Positions 7,025 through 15,686 of a stretch of 45,579 nt of DNA are shown piece after piece; position 1 is the first letter of the stretch; every line of letters begins with the position of its first letter. Made by a program: the position numbers and the translations under genes. Source of the DNA: JAGNZR01 sp051656905 (GTDB lineage: Bacteria; Fusobacteriota; Fusobacteriia; Fusobacteriales; Fusobacteriaceae); the NCBI GenBank assembly GCA_051656905.1, contig JBOFJQ010000027.1, positions 1 through 45,579 on the forward strand, given 5' to 3'. The notes under the pieces are model-generated. The model made no database searches and was not told the origin of the DNA. It saw nothing but the letters and a program-made list of their open reading frames with translations.

Positions 7025-8002
7025 TTAATATCTATTTCCTAGAAGTCCTACAGCAGATTTAATTTTTATTATTTTTTCTTTTGCAAGAACTCTAGCTTTA
7101 TCAGCACCATCTTTTAAAATCTGTCTAACAAGGTCAGGGTTTTTTTCTAACTCTTCTCTTTTTTCTCTAGCCTCTTTAAAGTACTCAAGAATAGCCTCAA
7201 GTAGCTCATTTTTAGCATGACCATATCCATAATTTCCAGCTCTAAATTTATCCTTCATCTCTTCTACTTTTTCTTTTGAAGCAAATAAAGAATAAAGTTG
7301 AGTAATATTATTTTCTGGATTTTTAGGCTCTTCAAGAGGTGTAGAATCTGTAACGATACTCATTATTTGTTTTTTTAACTCTTTCTTAGAAGCAAACATG
7401 TTTATTGTATTGTTATAAGATTTACTCATCTTTTGACCGTCAACACCTGGAATAACAGCCGAATCTTCTAAGATAAGTGGATCAGGAAGTTTGAAAAACT
7501 CTCCATTATATCTCTCGTTAAATTTAGTAGCAATATCCCTTGCCATTTCTAAATGTTGTTTTTGATCTTTTCCAACAGGAACAATATCAGTATCGTAAAT
7601 TAAAATATCAGCAGCCATAAGTATAGGGTATGAAAGTAATCCCATATTAGCCGAAATACCTTTTTCTACTTTATCTTTATAAGAATGACCTCTTTCCATT
7701 AATGCAACTGATGTTAATGGAGATAAAATCCAGTATAACTCTGTATGTTCAGGAACATCTGATTGTAAAAATATAGTTGATTTTGAAGGGTCAAGTCCTA
7801 AAGCTAAATAATCTAATACTATATTAAAGGAATTAGCTTTAAGATTTTCTGGGTCTGGTAGAGATGTTAAAGAGTGATAATCTGCAACAAAGTACATTCC
7901 GTTATATTTTTCTTGATTGTCTATAAATTGCTTAATAGCTCCAAAATAGTTTCCGATGTGTAAGATTCCACTTGGTTGAATACCTGATAAACTTCTTTTC
8001 AT
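7025..8002 (-). CDS. trpS: Tryptophanyl-tRNA synthetase
   Basis: A class I aminoacyl-tRNA synthetase of 325 residues that charges tRNA-Trp. The HIGH-type motif appears as PSGILHIGN (10-18) and the KMSKS loop as DGQKMSKSYNN near 190-200. The DILIYDTDIVPVGKDQ and HLEMARDIA segments that form the tryptophan pocket are clear. The length is normal for bacterial TrpRS. GGAGG is placed 7 bases before the ATG. The 90-base leader is too short for a T-box and none is visible, so tryptophan control at this level is not supported. Confidence 0.97.
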   Translation of the reverse strand: MKRSLSGIQPSGILHIGNYFGAIKQFIDNQEKYNGMYFVADYHSLTSLPDPENLKANSFNIVLDYLALGLDPSKSTIFLQSDVPEHTELYWILSPLTSVALMERGHSYKDKVEKGISANMGLLSYPILMAADILIYDTDIVPVGKDQKQHLEMARDIATKFNERYNGEFFKLPDPLILEDSAVIPGVDGQKMSKSYNNTINMFASKKELKKQIMSIVTDSTPLEEPKNPENNITQLYSLFASKEKVEEMKDKFRAGNYGYGHAKNELLEAILEYFKEAREKREELEKNPDLVRQILKDGADKARVLAKEKIIKIKSAVGLLGNRY

Positions 8003-8092
8003 TAATCTGCCTCCATAAAGTTGATTTAAGTTTTATAATAAAGTATACAATAAAAGATGTAATATTCAAAGAAATAAATTAGGAAAAACTAA

Positions 8093-8128
8093 CAAAAAAA
8101 GGCAAGAAGATTGAGCTTCTTGCCTTTT
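8093..8128 (-). terminator. Terminator of ridA
   Basis: AAAAGGCAAGAAG (8097-8109) pairs with CTTCTTGCCTTTT (8116-8128) around a 6-base loop. On the minus strand it ends in a T run (8093-8100) and lies just downstream of the ridA stop codon. Confidence 0.85.
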
Positions 8129-8148
8129 AAAATTTCTAATTAAAGTAA

Positions 8149-8553
8149 TTAGAATGATTTGTGAATATCTTCGCATGATTTAACAGCGATAACTTCTATT
8201 TCAACTTTAACATCTCTTGGAAGTCTAGCAACTTCAACACAAGCTCTAGCAGGTTTAACTTCTCCTAAATACTCATTGTAAACTTCGTTAATAGCAGCGA
8301 AATCATTCATATCTTTAATGAATACTCCAGCTTTAACAACGTCAGAAAGAGAGTATCCAGCAGCCTCAACGATTGCTTTAACATTTTCTAAAGATTGTTT
8401 AGTTTGCTCTTTAACATCATCAGAAACAACTTGCATAGTAGTTGGTACAAATGGAATTTGTCCTGAAACGTATAATGTTCCGTTAACTTCGATTGCTTGT
8501 GAGTATGGTCCTATAGCTGATGGTGCATTTGTTGTGTTAATAACTCTTTTCAT
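8149..8553 (-). CDS. ridA: RidA family enamine/imine deaminase
   Basis: A 134-residue YjgF/YER057c/UK114 protein. RidA trimers hydrolyse reactive 2-aminoacrylate and related imines made by PLP enzymes, limiting damage to other PLP enzymes. Family signatures are IGPYSQAIEVNG near the N-terminus, YVSGQIP and PARACVEVARLP near residue 100, where the arginine corresponds to the substrate-binding arginine. The last 10 residues (KSCEDIHKSF) extend beyond the usual end. This fits an organism that also encodes tyrosine phenol-lyase, whose chemistry passes through aminoacrylate. The gene has its own good promoter and terminator. Confidence 0.92.
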   Translation of the reverse strand: MKRVINTTNAPSAIGPYSQAIEVNGTLYVSGQIPFVPTTMQVVSDDVKEQTKQSLENVKAIVEAAGYSLSDVVKAGVFIKDMNDFAAINEVYNEYLGEVKPARACVEVARLPRDVKVEIEVIAVKSCEDIHKSF

Positions 8554-8602
8554 AAAATGAAACCTCCTAAAATTTATTAAATAATTTATTGATTATCACT
8601 TA

Positions 8603-8631
8603 ATTATAACCTTATTTTTGTACTATTTCAA
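8603..8631 (-). promoter_or_regulatory. Sigma-70 type promoter of ridA
   Basis: On the minus strand TTGAAA (8626-8631) and TATAAT (8603-8608) are separated by 17 bp. Transcription would begin about 45 bases before the ridA ATG. Confidence 0.7.
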
Positions 8632-8705
8632 GTAATTTAGTAAGTGTTTGGTAATTATCAAAAAAAACAAATTTTTATCAAAATAATAAGATAAAACCTA
8701 TAAAT

Positions 8706-10097
8706 TTATTTCTTACAAATAAGTAAAGTATCCCCTTCTAATAAAATTAAACTACCACTAGGAATAAGAAATTCATCGTTTCTTTTAACAGATATTATAT
8801 GTTGACTAGACGGTAGTGATAAATCTTTAATCTGCTCATTAGTATATCTAGAATCTATAGTAAGGATAATCTTTTGAATACTAAGCTCTTCAAGTTCATC
8901 AGGGCTTACTTGAGCATCCTCTTCATTATCCTCTTCAAACACACCTAAATAATTACCGATTTTTTTCAAGAATACTCCTTGAATCAATACAGAGAAACAA
9001 ACGACATAGAAAGTAAGATTAAATATTTGGTGTGATATAGATAGATTTTCAGTATAAGCCATTGTTGCAAAAATTATTGGAACAGCTCCTTTTAGACCTG
9101 CCCATGATATAAATACTTTTTCCTTCCACGTATAATCAAAGGGAATCATCAGTGAAAAAACTACAGCAAATCTAACTATAATTACAAGTAATATAGATAG
9201 AAGAGTTCCTGGAACTACATAAGAAATAAGTTGACTTGGGAATACAAGTAATCCAAGCATTATAAACATTCCTATCTGCATAAACCATGTTAAAAGTCTC
9301 ATATTTCTTAAAGTATTTAATTTGAAATTAAATTTTTCATTTCCAATAAGTATACCAGCAACATATATAGCAAGATAGCTATTAGCTCCAAAGAAAGATG
9401 CAATACTAAAACATAAAAACATTATAGAGATAAGATAAATTGTAAGTAACTCCTCCCTTGTAATATGAAGATATTTCGATATTGGAATAGTAATTTTTCC
9501 AAAAATATAACCAAATATTCCCCCTAAAACAATTTGTTTAAGAAGAAAAATAATACTTGATGAAATACTTGGTGGAACTGGCTGGAAAAAAGCTAGTAAA
9601 AATAAAATAAGTGCATAAGCCATAGGATCATTACTTCCAGATTCTATCTCAACTAAAGACTTAACTTTTTTCTTAATTTTTGTTCCGCTTAGAACCCCCA
9701 TTACAGCAGCAGCATCAGTTGAAGATATAATAGCACTGAAAAGCATAGTATCTCTTAGAGAAAAATCAGTAAGAAAATACAGTATAAGCCCTGAAAATAG
9801 AGCAGTCATAAAAACTCCTAGAGTGGACAGAGTAATACTAGGATATAAAACAGATTTTACATCCTCCTTAGATGTTTCAAGACCTCCAGCGAATATTATT
9901 AGCATAAGGGCGATACTTCCAATATTTTGAGCCATTAAAGGATCATCAAAATATATTTTACCAATCCCCTCTGATCCAGCTAAAATTCCAATAAAAATAA
10001 AAGATATAAGTAGAGGGATATTAAAAAGTTTAGCAAATCTTATAGAAAAAAGACTGACCAGTATTAATAACCCTGTAGCGAAAAGTGCAAAGTTCAT
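8706..10097 (-). CDS. CPA1-type K+/H+ (or Na+/H+) antiporter with TrkA-C domain
   Basis: This 463-residue membrane protein has about 12-13 hydrophobic segments typical of the CPA1 exchanger fold, including the central SSTDAAAVMGVLSG and EIESGSNDPMAYALIL segments, where acidic residues carry the ions. The last 70 residues (from about 400) form a soluble TrkA-C-like domain (GSLILLEGDTLLI), which in the NhaP2/CvrA group senses nucleotides and gates transport. It probably exchanges cytoplasmic K+ or Na+ for protons during pH or osmotic stress; the cation is inferred from the NhaP2-like domain layout. TAGGAGGT precedes the ATG. No convincing terminator was found after it. Confidence 0.85.
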   Translation of the reverse strand: MNFALFATGLLILVSLFSIRFAKLFNIPLLISFIFIGILAGSEGIGKIYFDDPLMAQNIGSIALMLIIFAGGLETSKEDVKSVLYPSITLSTLGVFMTALFSGLILYFLTDFSLRDTMLFSAIISSTDAAAVMGVLSGTKIKKKVKSLVEIESGSNDPMAYALILFLLAFFQPVPPSISSSIIFLLKQIVLGGIFGYIFGKITIPISKYLHITREELLTIYLISIMFLCFSIASFFGANSYLAIYVAGILIGNEKFNFKLNTLRNMRLLTWFMQIGMFIMLGLLVFPSQLISYVVPGTLLSILLVIIVRFAVVFSLMIPFDYTWKEKVFISWAGLKGAVPIIFATMAYTENLSISHQIFNLTFYVVCFSVLIQGVFLKKIGNYLGVFEEDNEEDAQVSPDELEELSIQKIILTIDSRYTNEQIKDLSLPSSQHIISVKRNDEFLIPSGSLILLEGDTLLICKK

Positions 10098-10159
10098 AAA
10101 TACCTCCTAAAATATATAATTAAATTGTTGTAAGCATATAGCTAGTATTATTTAATAAA

Positions 10160-10168
10160 ATTATAACA
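10160..10168 (-). promoter_or_regulatory. Extended -10 element of the antiporter gene
   Basis: The minus strand reads TG T TATAAT about 65 bases before the antiporter start. The -35 region at 17 bp (TTTAAT) is weak. Confidence 0.45.
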
Positions 10169-10210
10169 CATAAAAAAGTAATATTAAAGGGAGGTAGAAA
10201 TGTTATTAAC

Positions 10211-10239
10211 TTGTATAATTATCAAAAAAACTATATAAT
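10211..10239 (+). promoter_or_regulatory. Sigma-70 type promoter of the RluA-family gene
   Basis: TTGTAT (10211-10216) and TATAAT (10234-10239) are 17 bp apart. The predicted start is about 28 bases before the TTG start codon, giving a very short leader. Confidence 0.65.
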
Positions 10240-10273
10240 TGTTATAAAATTATCTATTTTATAGGGGGAAAAA

Positions 10274-11161
10274 TTGCAAAGATTTACAGTGGATCCAGAT
10301 CACAATAGCTATCTTGTAGGGGATTATCTTACAGAGATACACAATTATTCAAGAAGAGGTTTAAGAAATGCAGAAGTTTACTTAAATGGAAAGAAAGTAA
10401 GACTTGATAAGAAAATGAAGAATTTAAAAAAACCTAATCAATTAGTTGTTGTGGAGAAAAAGAAAGAAACAGGAATAAGACCAATAAAAATGGATTTAGA
10501 AATTGCTTATGAAGATAAAAATCTTTTAATTTTAAATAAACCACCTTATATAATTGTTCATCCTACACAAAAGAAAGTTGATATGACTCTTGCTAATGGA
10601 ATTGTAGATTATTTTCAACAAATAGGAATGGGGAATGATATACCAAGATTCTATAATAGATTAGATATGAATACTTCAGGGCTTATAGTTATTGCTAAAA
10701 ATGCATTTTCACAATCTTTTTTACAAGAGAGTGGAGATGTTAAGAAAAAATATAAAGCTATAGTTTTGGGAATTATGCCAGAAGATGAATACACAATAGA
10801 AAAATCTATAGGAAGAGTAGGAGATGAACTTAGAAGAGTAGAACTACCTCTATCTGAAGGTGGACAAACAGCTAAAACAGTTATAAGAGTTTTAAAAAGA
10901 TTTGAAGAAGAGGGATTAACTCTAGTTGAAGCAGAGTTATTTACAGGAAGAACTCATCAAATAAGAGCTCACTTGTCATTAGAAGGATTTCCAATTTTAG
11001 GAGATGAACTTTACGGCGGGGAGGATAAAAGAGCTAAGAGACAAATGTTGCATGCGTATAAATTAACCTTTAATAATCCAGAAAATAAAAACAGAGAAAA
11101 GAAAGAAAAAATAGAGGTAATGATAGATATTCCAAAAGATATGAAAGAAATAATAGAGTAA
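10274..11161 (+). CDS. RluA-family 23S rRNA/tRNA pseudouridine synthase
   Basis: This 295-residue protein has an N-terminal S4-like RNA-binding segment (20-60, GLRNAEVYLNGKKV) and an RluA catalytic domain. The catalytic aspartate D131 lies in NRLDMNTSGL; HPTQKK near 96 and FTGRTHQIRAHL near 225 are the other family motifs. RluA/RluC/RluD enzymes convert specific uridines in 23S rRNA or tRNA to pseudouridine; which position is modified cannot be told. The start is TTG, supported by an AGGGGGA site 6 bases upstream and by the absence of a closer ATG. It is monocistronic, with its own promoter. Confidence 0.9.
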   Translation: MQRFTVDPDHNSYLVGDYLTEIHNYSRRGLRNAEVYLNGKKVRLDKKMKNLKKPNQLVVVEKKKETGIRPIKMDLEIAYEDKNLLILNKPPYIIVHPTQKKVDMTLANGIVDYFQQIGMGNDIPRFYNRLDMNTSGLIVIAKNAFSQSFLQESGDVKKKYKAIVLGIMPEDEYTIEKSIGRVGDELRRVELPLSEGGQTAKTVIRVLKRFEEEGLTLVEAELFTGRTHQIRAHLSLEGFPILGDELYGGEDKRAKRQMLHAYKLTFNNPENKNREKKEKIEVMIDIPKDMKEIIE

Positions 11162-11187
11162 TTTTTTATCTTTATAAGATAAAAAAT
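11161..11187 (+). terminator. AT-only stem-loop after the RluA-family gene
   Basis: ATTTTTTATCTT (11161-11172) pairs perfectly with AAGATAAAAAAT (11176-11187) around a 3-base loop. There is no T run after it, so it is a poor canonical terminator. It may instead block 3' exonucleases. Confidence 0.35.
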
Positions 11188-11371
11188 AGAACAATCATAA
11201 AAAAATTAAATAAAAATATATAAAGTAATATTCAAATGTGATAAGATAAATGTATAACAAAATATTACATTGTGTAACTAAAAAGTAATATAAGAGTTAG
11301 ATTTAATCAAAACATTTATATAATTAAAAACTATAACAAATAAAATAACTTAAATTTTAGGAGGATTAAAA

Positions 11372-12379
11372 ATGGCAGTTAAAGTAGCAATTAATGGATT
11401 TGGAAGAATTGGAAGATTAGCATTAAGATTAATGGTAAAAAACCCTGAGTTTGAGGTAGTAGCTATTAACGATTTAACAGACGCAAAAACTCTAGCACAC
11501 TTATTTAAGTATGATTCAGCACAAGGAAGATTCGATGGAACAATCGAAGTTGTTGAAGGTGGATTTGTAGTTAACGGGAAAGCTATTAAAGTTGTAGCAG
11601 AAAGAGATCCAAAAAACTTACCTTGGGGAGCATTAAATGTTGATGTTGTTCTTGAGTGTACTGGAATATTTACAGCTAAAGAAAAAGCAGAAATGCACAT
11701 AACAGCAGGAGCTAAAAAAGTAGTTATATCTGCACCAGCAACTGGAGATTTAAAAACTGTAGTTTATAACGTAAACCACGATATTTTAGATGGTTCAGAA
11801 ACTGTTTTATCAGGAGCTTCATGTACTACTAACTGTTTAGCACCAATGGCTAAAGTTTTACAAGATAAATTCGGAATCGTTGAAGGATTAATGACAACTA
11901 TTCATGCATATACAAATGACCAAAATACTTTAGATGCACCACATGCTAAAGGAGATTTAAGAAGAGCAAGAGCTGCTGCTGCTAACATCGTTCCTAACAC
12001 AACAGGAGCTGCAAAAGCAATTGGTTTAGTTATCCCAGCTTTAAAAGGTAAATTAGATGGTTCTGCTCAAAGAGTACCAGTAATTACTGGATCATTAACT
12101 GAGTTAGTAACTGTTCTTGAGAAAGCTACATCTGTTGAAGAGATTAACGCTGCAATGAAAGCTGCTGCAAACGAATCTTTCGGATACACTGAAGAGGAAT
12201 TAGTATCTTCTGATATCATCGGATGCGAATTCGGATCTTTATTCGATGCAACTCAAACAAGAGTAATGACAGTTGGAGATAAGCAATTAGTTAAAACTGT
12301 ATCTTGGTACGATAACGAAATGTCTTATACAGCTCAATTAATCAGAACTTTAAAGCATTTTGTTCAAATCTCTAAATAA
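11372..12379 (+). CDS. gapA: Glyceraldehyde-3-phosphate dehydrogenase
   Basis: A 335-residue type I GAPDH that oxidises glyceraldehyde-3-phosphate to 1,3-bisphosphoglycerate with NAD+. The Rossmann opening INGFGRIGRLALR is at 7-19, the catalytic SCTTNC has its cysteine near 151, and the general base histidine is in TTIHAYTNDQ near 178. SWYDNEMSY near the C-terminus is also conserved. Codon use is the most strongly biased in the window, consistent with high expression. AGGAGG lies 8 bases before the ATG. A TATAAT at 11319-11324 is a possible -10, without a convincing -35. A strong terminator follows, then pgk. Confidence 0.98.
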   Translation: MAVKVAINGFGRIGRLALRLMVKNPEFEVVAINDLTDAKTLAHLFKYDSAQGRFDGTIEVVEGGFVVNGKAIKVVAERDPKNLPWGALNVDVVLECTGIFTAKEKAEMHITAGAKKVVISAPATGDLKTVVYNVNHDILDGSETVLSGASCTTNCLAPMAKVLQDKFGIVEGLMTTIHAYTNDQNTLDAPHAKGDLRRARAAAANIVPNTTGAAKAIGLVIPALKGKLDGSAQRVPVITGSLTELVTVLEKATSVEEINAAMKAAANESFGYTEEELVSSDIIGCEFGSLFDATQTRVMTVGDKQLVKTVSWYDNEMSYTAQLIRTLKHFVQISK

Positions 12380-12421
12380 TTAAGTATTAAGAGATACTAA
12401 AATAAAATAGTATGTAAATAG

Positions 12422-12454
12422 AATAGCGGAACTATTGTGGTTCCGCTATTTTTT
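12422..12454 (+). terminator. Intrinsic terminator of gapA
   Basis: AATAGCGGAAC (12422-12432) pairs with GTTCCGCTATT (12440-12450) and is followed by TTTT. Confidence 0.9.
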
Positions 12455-12477
12455 AAGAGGTATAAAATTGAGAGTAT

Positions 12478-12544
12478 AAAATTGATTAAGAACAAGTGCT
12501 GCACTCCTGTTGGTCGTGAGGCACTTTAACCTTAATTCAATTTT
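12478..12544 (+). promoter_or_regulatory. Long structured leader element upstream of pgk
   Basis: A long imperfect inverted repeat: AAAATTGATTAAG plus AAGTGC on the left (12478-12499) pairs with GCACTT, then CTTAATTCAATTTT on the right (12521-12544). The only interruptions are a small internal loop and one bulge. The apical part (about 12500-12520) is much richer in G and C than its surroundings. No T run follows, so it is not an intrinsic terminator. Lying about 75 bases before pgk, it could be a cis-acting RNA, an mRNA-stability element or a decayed repeat. No known riboswitch consensus is recognised. Confidence 0.5.
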
Positions 12545-12563
12545 ACAGAGATTTGGGGATTTT

Positions 12564-12598
12564 AAAGATAATAAAAGATAATAAAAGATAATAAAAGA
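12564..12598 (+). repeat. Short tandem repeat (10-bp unit, about 3 copies)
   Basis: The unit ATAAAAGATA is repeated three times with partial flanking copies, directly between the structured element and the pgk ribosome-binding site. A related direct repeat, GTATAAAATTGA, occurs twice just upstream (12460-12485). Confidence 0.8.
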
Positions 12599-12617
12599 AT
12601 TTTTTTGGAGGTTTATT

Positions 12618-13814
12618 ATGAAAAAAATAGTTACTGATTTACAAGTTAATGGAAAAAAAGTTTTAATGAGAGTTGACTTTAATGTTCCTATGAAAAACGG
12701 TGTAATAACAGATGAGAATAGAATAGTTCAGGCTTTACCAACAATAAAATATGTTCTTGAGAATGGAGGAAAAGCAATAGTTTTCTCTCACCTTGGAAAA
12801 GTTAAAACTGAAGAGGATTTAGAAAAAAGAAATATTGCTCCAGTAGCAGTAAGACTTGCTGAACTTTTAGGGAAATCAGTTAAATTTATCAATGCTACAA
12901 AAGGTCCTGAGTTAGAAGCAGCTATAGCTGGAATGAAAGATGGAGAAGTAGTAATGTTCCAAAATACAAGATATGAAGATTTAAATGGAAAAGCTGAATC
13001 TAAAAACAGTGATGAGCTTGGAAAATACTGGGCATCTTTAGGAGATTTATTTGTAAACGACGCTTTTGGTACTGCACATAGAGCACATGCTTCAAACGTA
13101 GGAATAGCTGCTAATATTGGAGCTGGAAACACTGCTGCTGGATTCTTAATGGAAAAAGAGATTAAATTTATAGGTGGAGTAGTTTCTAATCCTGTAAAAC
13201 CACTTGTAGCAATTTTAGGAGGAGCAAAAGTTTCTGATAAAATTGGAGTTATAGAAAACTTACTTGAAAAAGCTGATAAAGTTTTAGTAGGTGGAGCTAT
13301 GATGTTTACTTTCTTAAGAGCTTTAGGAAAACAAACAGGAACATCTCTTGTAGAAGAGGATAAAATTGAACTTGCAAAAGAGTTACTTGCAAAAGCTAAT
13401 GGGAAATTAATTCTTCCTATAGACGCAGTAATAGCTGCTGAGTTTAATAATGATGCACCACATACTACAGTATCTGTAGATGCAATTCCTGAAGGACAAA
13501 TGGGATTAGATGTTGGAGCTAAAACTGTTGAGTTATTTACGAAAGAAATCAATGGAGCAAAAACAGTTATTTGGAATGGACCAATGGGTGTATTCGAAAT
13601 GCCAAATTATGCAAAAGGAACTATTGGTGTTTGTGAGGCAATAGCTCATTTAACAGGTGCAACAACAATTATAGGTGGAGGAGATTCAGCTGCAGCTGCA
13701 ATTCAACTTGGATACGCTGAAAAATTCACTCACATCTCAACTGGTGGAGGAGCTTCTCTTGAATATTTAGAAGGAAAAGTTTTACCAGGTATAGATTCTA
13801 TATCAAATAAATAA
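12618..13814 (+). CDS. pgk: Phosphoglycerate kinase
   Basis: A 398-residue glycolytic enzyme that transfers phosphate from 1,3-bisphosphoglycerate to ADP. The N-lobe substrate motif RVDFNVPM lies at 18-25, FSHLGK near 57, the hinge segment LGGAKVSDKIGV near 195-207 and the nucleotide-binding GGGDSAAA near 355. Full length, no disruption. GGAGG lies 7 bases before the ATG. It is downstream of gapA but behind a gapA terminator and a 160-base leader with a structured element and tandem repeats, so expression is probably set separately from gapA. A long terminator follows. Confidence 0.98.
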   Translation: MKKIVTDLQVNGKKVLMRVDFNVPMKNGVITDENRIVQALPTIKYVLENGGKAIVFSHLGKVKTEEDLEKRNIAPVAVRLAELLGKSVKFINATKGPELEAAIAGMKDGEVVMFQNTRYEDLNGKAESKNSDELGKYWASLGDLFVNDAFGTAHRAHASNVGIAANIGAGNTAAGFLMEKEIKFIGGVVSNPVKPLVAILGGAKVSDKIGVIENLLEKADKVLVGGAMMFTFLRALGKQTGTSLVEEDKIELAKELLAKANGKLILPIDAVIAAEFNNDAPHTTVSVDAIPEGQMGLDVGAKTVELFTKEINGAKTVIWNGPMGVFEMPNYAKGTIGVCEAIAHLTGATTIIGGGDSAAAAIQLGYAEKFTHISTGGGASLEYLEGKVLPGIDSISNK

Positions 13815-13820
13815 GAAAAT

Positions 13821-13864
13821 AAAAAAAGAAAAAGAATTTTTAAGTTAATTCTTTTTCTTTTTTT
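13821..13864 (+). terminator. Intrinsic terminator of pgk
   Basis: An 18-bp A/T-rich stem (13821-13838 with 13847-13864) with an 8-base loop ends in a run of seven T. Confidence 0.85.
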
Positions 13865-13865
13865 A

Positions 13866-13874
13866 TGCTATAAT
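13866..13874 (+). promoter_or_regulatory. Extended -10 element of the lipoprotein nucleotidase gene
   Basis: TG C TATAAT starts two bases after the pgk terminator and 28 bases before the next ATG. The -35 position falls inside the terminator stem and is weak. Confidence 0.45.
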
Positions 13875-13901
13875 TTTATCAAATACACTAGGGGGGAAAA
13901 A

Positions 13902-15482
13902 ATGAAAAAAGTTTTTAGAAATTTAAAGTTTGTATTTATTTTAATTATTGCAGTAATTTTTTATTCTTGTACTTCAAACGAGACTAAGAAATCTAAAGAA
14001 AAGGATTATGAACTTGTAATCGTTCATACTAATGATGTTCACTCAAGAGCCTTAGAAGGTAAAAAAGAGATGGGATATGCGAAGATTGACACGGTTATAA
14101 ATAATTTGAAAAAAGATCCAAATAATAAAGAGGTTATGTTTTTAGATGCTGGAGATACATTTCATGGAACACCTTTTGCAACTTTAGAAAGAGGGGAATC
14201 TATAGTTAAAATTTTAGATAAAATGAACTTAAAAGCCATGACTTTAGGTAATCATGACTATAATTATGGACAAGAGAGAGCTAAAGAGATACAGTCAGAA
14301 GCAAAGTTTAATATTTTAGCTTCAAATGTAGTTTATAAAAATGGGGAGCAATTTACTAAAAAATATATTATAGAAGAGATAAGTGGAGTAAAAGTAGGAA
14401 TATTTGGTCTTTCAACACCAGAAACTTTATATAAGACTAATCCTAATAATGTAAAAGGATTAATATTTAAAGACCCTATACTTACAGCAAAAGAAGTTGT
14501 AAAAGAGTTAAAAGCTCAAGATGTAAAATTTATAATTGTATTAGCTCACTTAGGACTAGATGAATCTACAAAAGAGGAGTGGAGAAGTACTGGTGTTGCT
14601 AAAAATGTAGATGGAATTGATCTTATTATAGATGGACATAGCCATACAGAGCTTAAAGACAGAATACTAATTAATGATACTTCAATAGTTCAAACAGGAA
14701 ATTATGGAATGAATGTAGGAATAGTAAAGGTTGATTTTGATAAATTAAAAGAATCTGGAAAAAAATCAGATGCAATAATTACAGAACTTTTATCTAAAAA
14801 AGCTCTTGATAGTACTATGGACAATAATAAAAAAACAGAAACTACTGATATTGAAAAATATATTCAAGATATAAAAACAGAGCAAAATAAGATAACAAGT
14901 AAAATAATTGGAAAAACTCCAGTTAAACTTCAAGGTGATAGAGAGCTAGTAAGATCAACTCAAACTAATCTTTCAAACTTAGTTGCTGATTCTTTAGTTT
15001 GGAAAACAAATGCTGATATGTCAATGACTAATGGTGGAGGAATAAGAGCTTCAATTGAAGAGGGAAATATAACCGTTGGAGATGTAGTAAATGTTTTACC
15101 TTTTGGAAATTATGCAGTAACAAAAGAGTTAACAGGTGCTCAAATAAAAGCATCCTTAGAGGAAGGGTTTAAAGATGCTCCAAATGCAGCGGGATCTTAT
15201 GCTCAAATTGGTGGAATTACTTTAAACTTAGACTTAACAAAACCTAAAGGTCAAAGAGTATCAAATATTAAATTTAAAAATGGTAAAAAATTCCAAATGG
15301 ATAAAAAATATGTTGTTGCAACAAATGATTTTATGGCAGCTGGAGGAGACGACTATAGTGAATTCAAAAATGGAAGAGAGATTGCTAACTATTCAGGAAT
15401 GGATGAAATTTTAATTCAATATATTAGTTCTATAAGCAAAATATCTGGAGCTCCAGATGATAGAGTTAAGACAAAAAAATAA
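13902..15482 (+). CDS. 5'-nucleotidase/UshA-family lipoprotein
   Basis: This 526-residue protein starts with a lipoprotein signal; the lipobox cysteine is C23 in FYSC. A calcineurin-like metallophosphatase domain follows with HTNDVHSR near 42, LDAGDTFHG near 80, LGNHDYNYG near 115, an AHLG element and DGHSHT near 245. The C-terminal 5'-nucleotidase domain has MTNGGGIRA near 372 and a GGDDYSEF element. UshA-family enzymes strip phosphate from extracytoplasmic nucleotides or UDP-sugars so that nucleosides can be taken up. Here the enzyme would be membrane-anchored. AGGGGGGA precedes the ATG. A second, non-lipoprotein member of the superfamily lies at 30642-32414. Confidence 0.9.
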   Translation: MKKVFRNLKFVFILIIAVIFYSCTSNETKKSKEKDYELVIVHTNDVHSRALEGKKEMGYAKIDTVINNLKKDPNNKEVMFLDAGDTFHGTPFATLERGESIVKILDKMNLKAMTLGNHDYNYGQERAKEIQSEAKFNILASNVVYKNGEQFTKKYIIEEISGVKVGIFGLSTPETLYKTNPNNVKGLIFKDPILTAKEVVKELKAQDVKFIIVLAHLGLDESTKEEWRSTGVAKNVDGIDLIIDGHSHTELKDRILINDTSIVQTGNYGMNVGIVKVDFDKLKESGKKSDAIITELLSKKALDSTMDNNKKTETTDIEKYIQDIKTEQNKITSKIIGKTPVKLQGDRELVRSTQTNLSNLVADSLVWKTNADMSMTNGGGIRASIEEGNITVGDVVNVLPFGNYAVTKELTGAQIKASLEEGFKDAPNAAGSYAQIGGITLNLDLTKPKGQRVSNIKFKNGKKFQMDKKYVVATNDFMAAGGDDYSEFKNGREIANYSGMDEILIQYISSISKISGAPDDRVKTKK

Positions 15483-15542
15483 AAATTTTTAATAAATAAG
15501 GTTTACTAAAAAGTGTTTTAAGTATTCAAATTATATTTTTAT

Positions 15543-15597
15543 AAAAAAGTTAAGGGTAATTCATTTCTTTTGAAATTGAATTACCCTTAACTTTTTA
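15543..15597. terminator. Bidirectional terminator between nucleotidase and hydF
   Basis: A 20-bp stem, 15544-15563 with 15577-15596 (core GTTAAGGGTAATTCA), has A and T runs at its ends and so serves both converging genes. A second, AT-rich stem-loop (TTATTAGTT 15630-15638 with AACTAATAA 15656-15664) lies closer to hydF and has no T run. Confidence 0.85.
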
Positions 15598-15686
15598 TTT
15601 AGATTTTGAAGTTTATTTAAAATTCCCTATTATTAGTTACTATTATAAATATAGAAACTAATAAATATAGAATATTATCATTAATA

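Noticed and set aside
8003..8092. T-box riboswitch before trpS
   Set aside because: The leader is only about 90 bases and lacks the T-box sequence and an antiterminator fold.
12788..13552. 254-codon minus-strand open frame inside pgk
   Set aside because: It is a shadow of the strongly biased pgk codons (serine/alanine/proline-rich reverse translation), without a ribosome-binding site or any family resemblance.
15630..15664. AT-rich stem-loop near the end of hydF as the main hydF terminator
   Set aside because: No T run follows on the minus strand. The strong stem at 15543-15597 is the better terminator.
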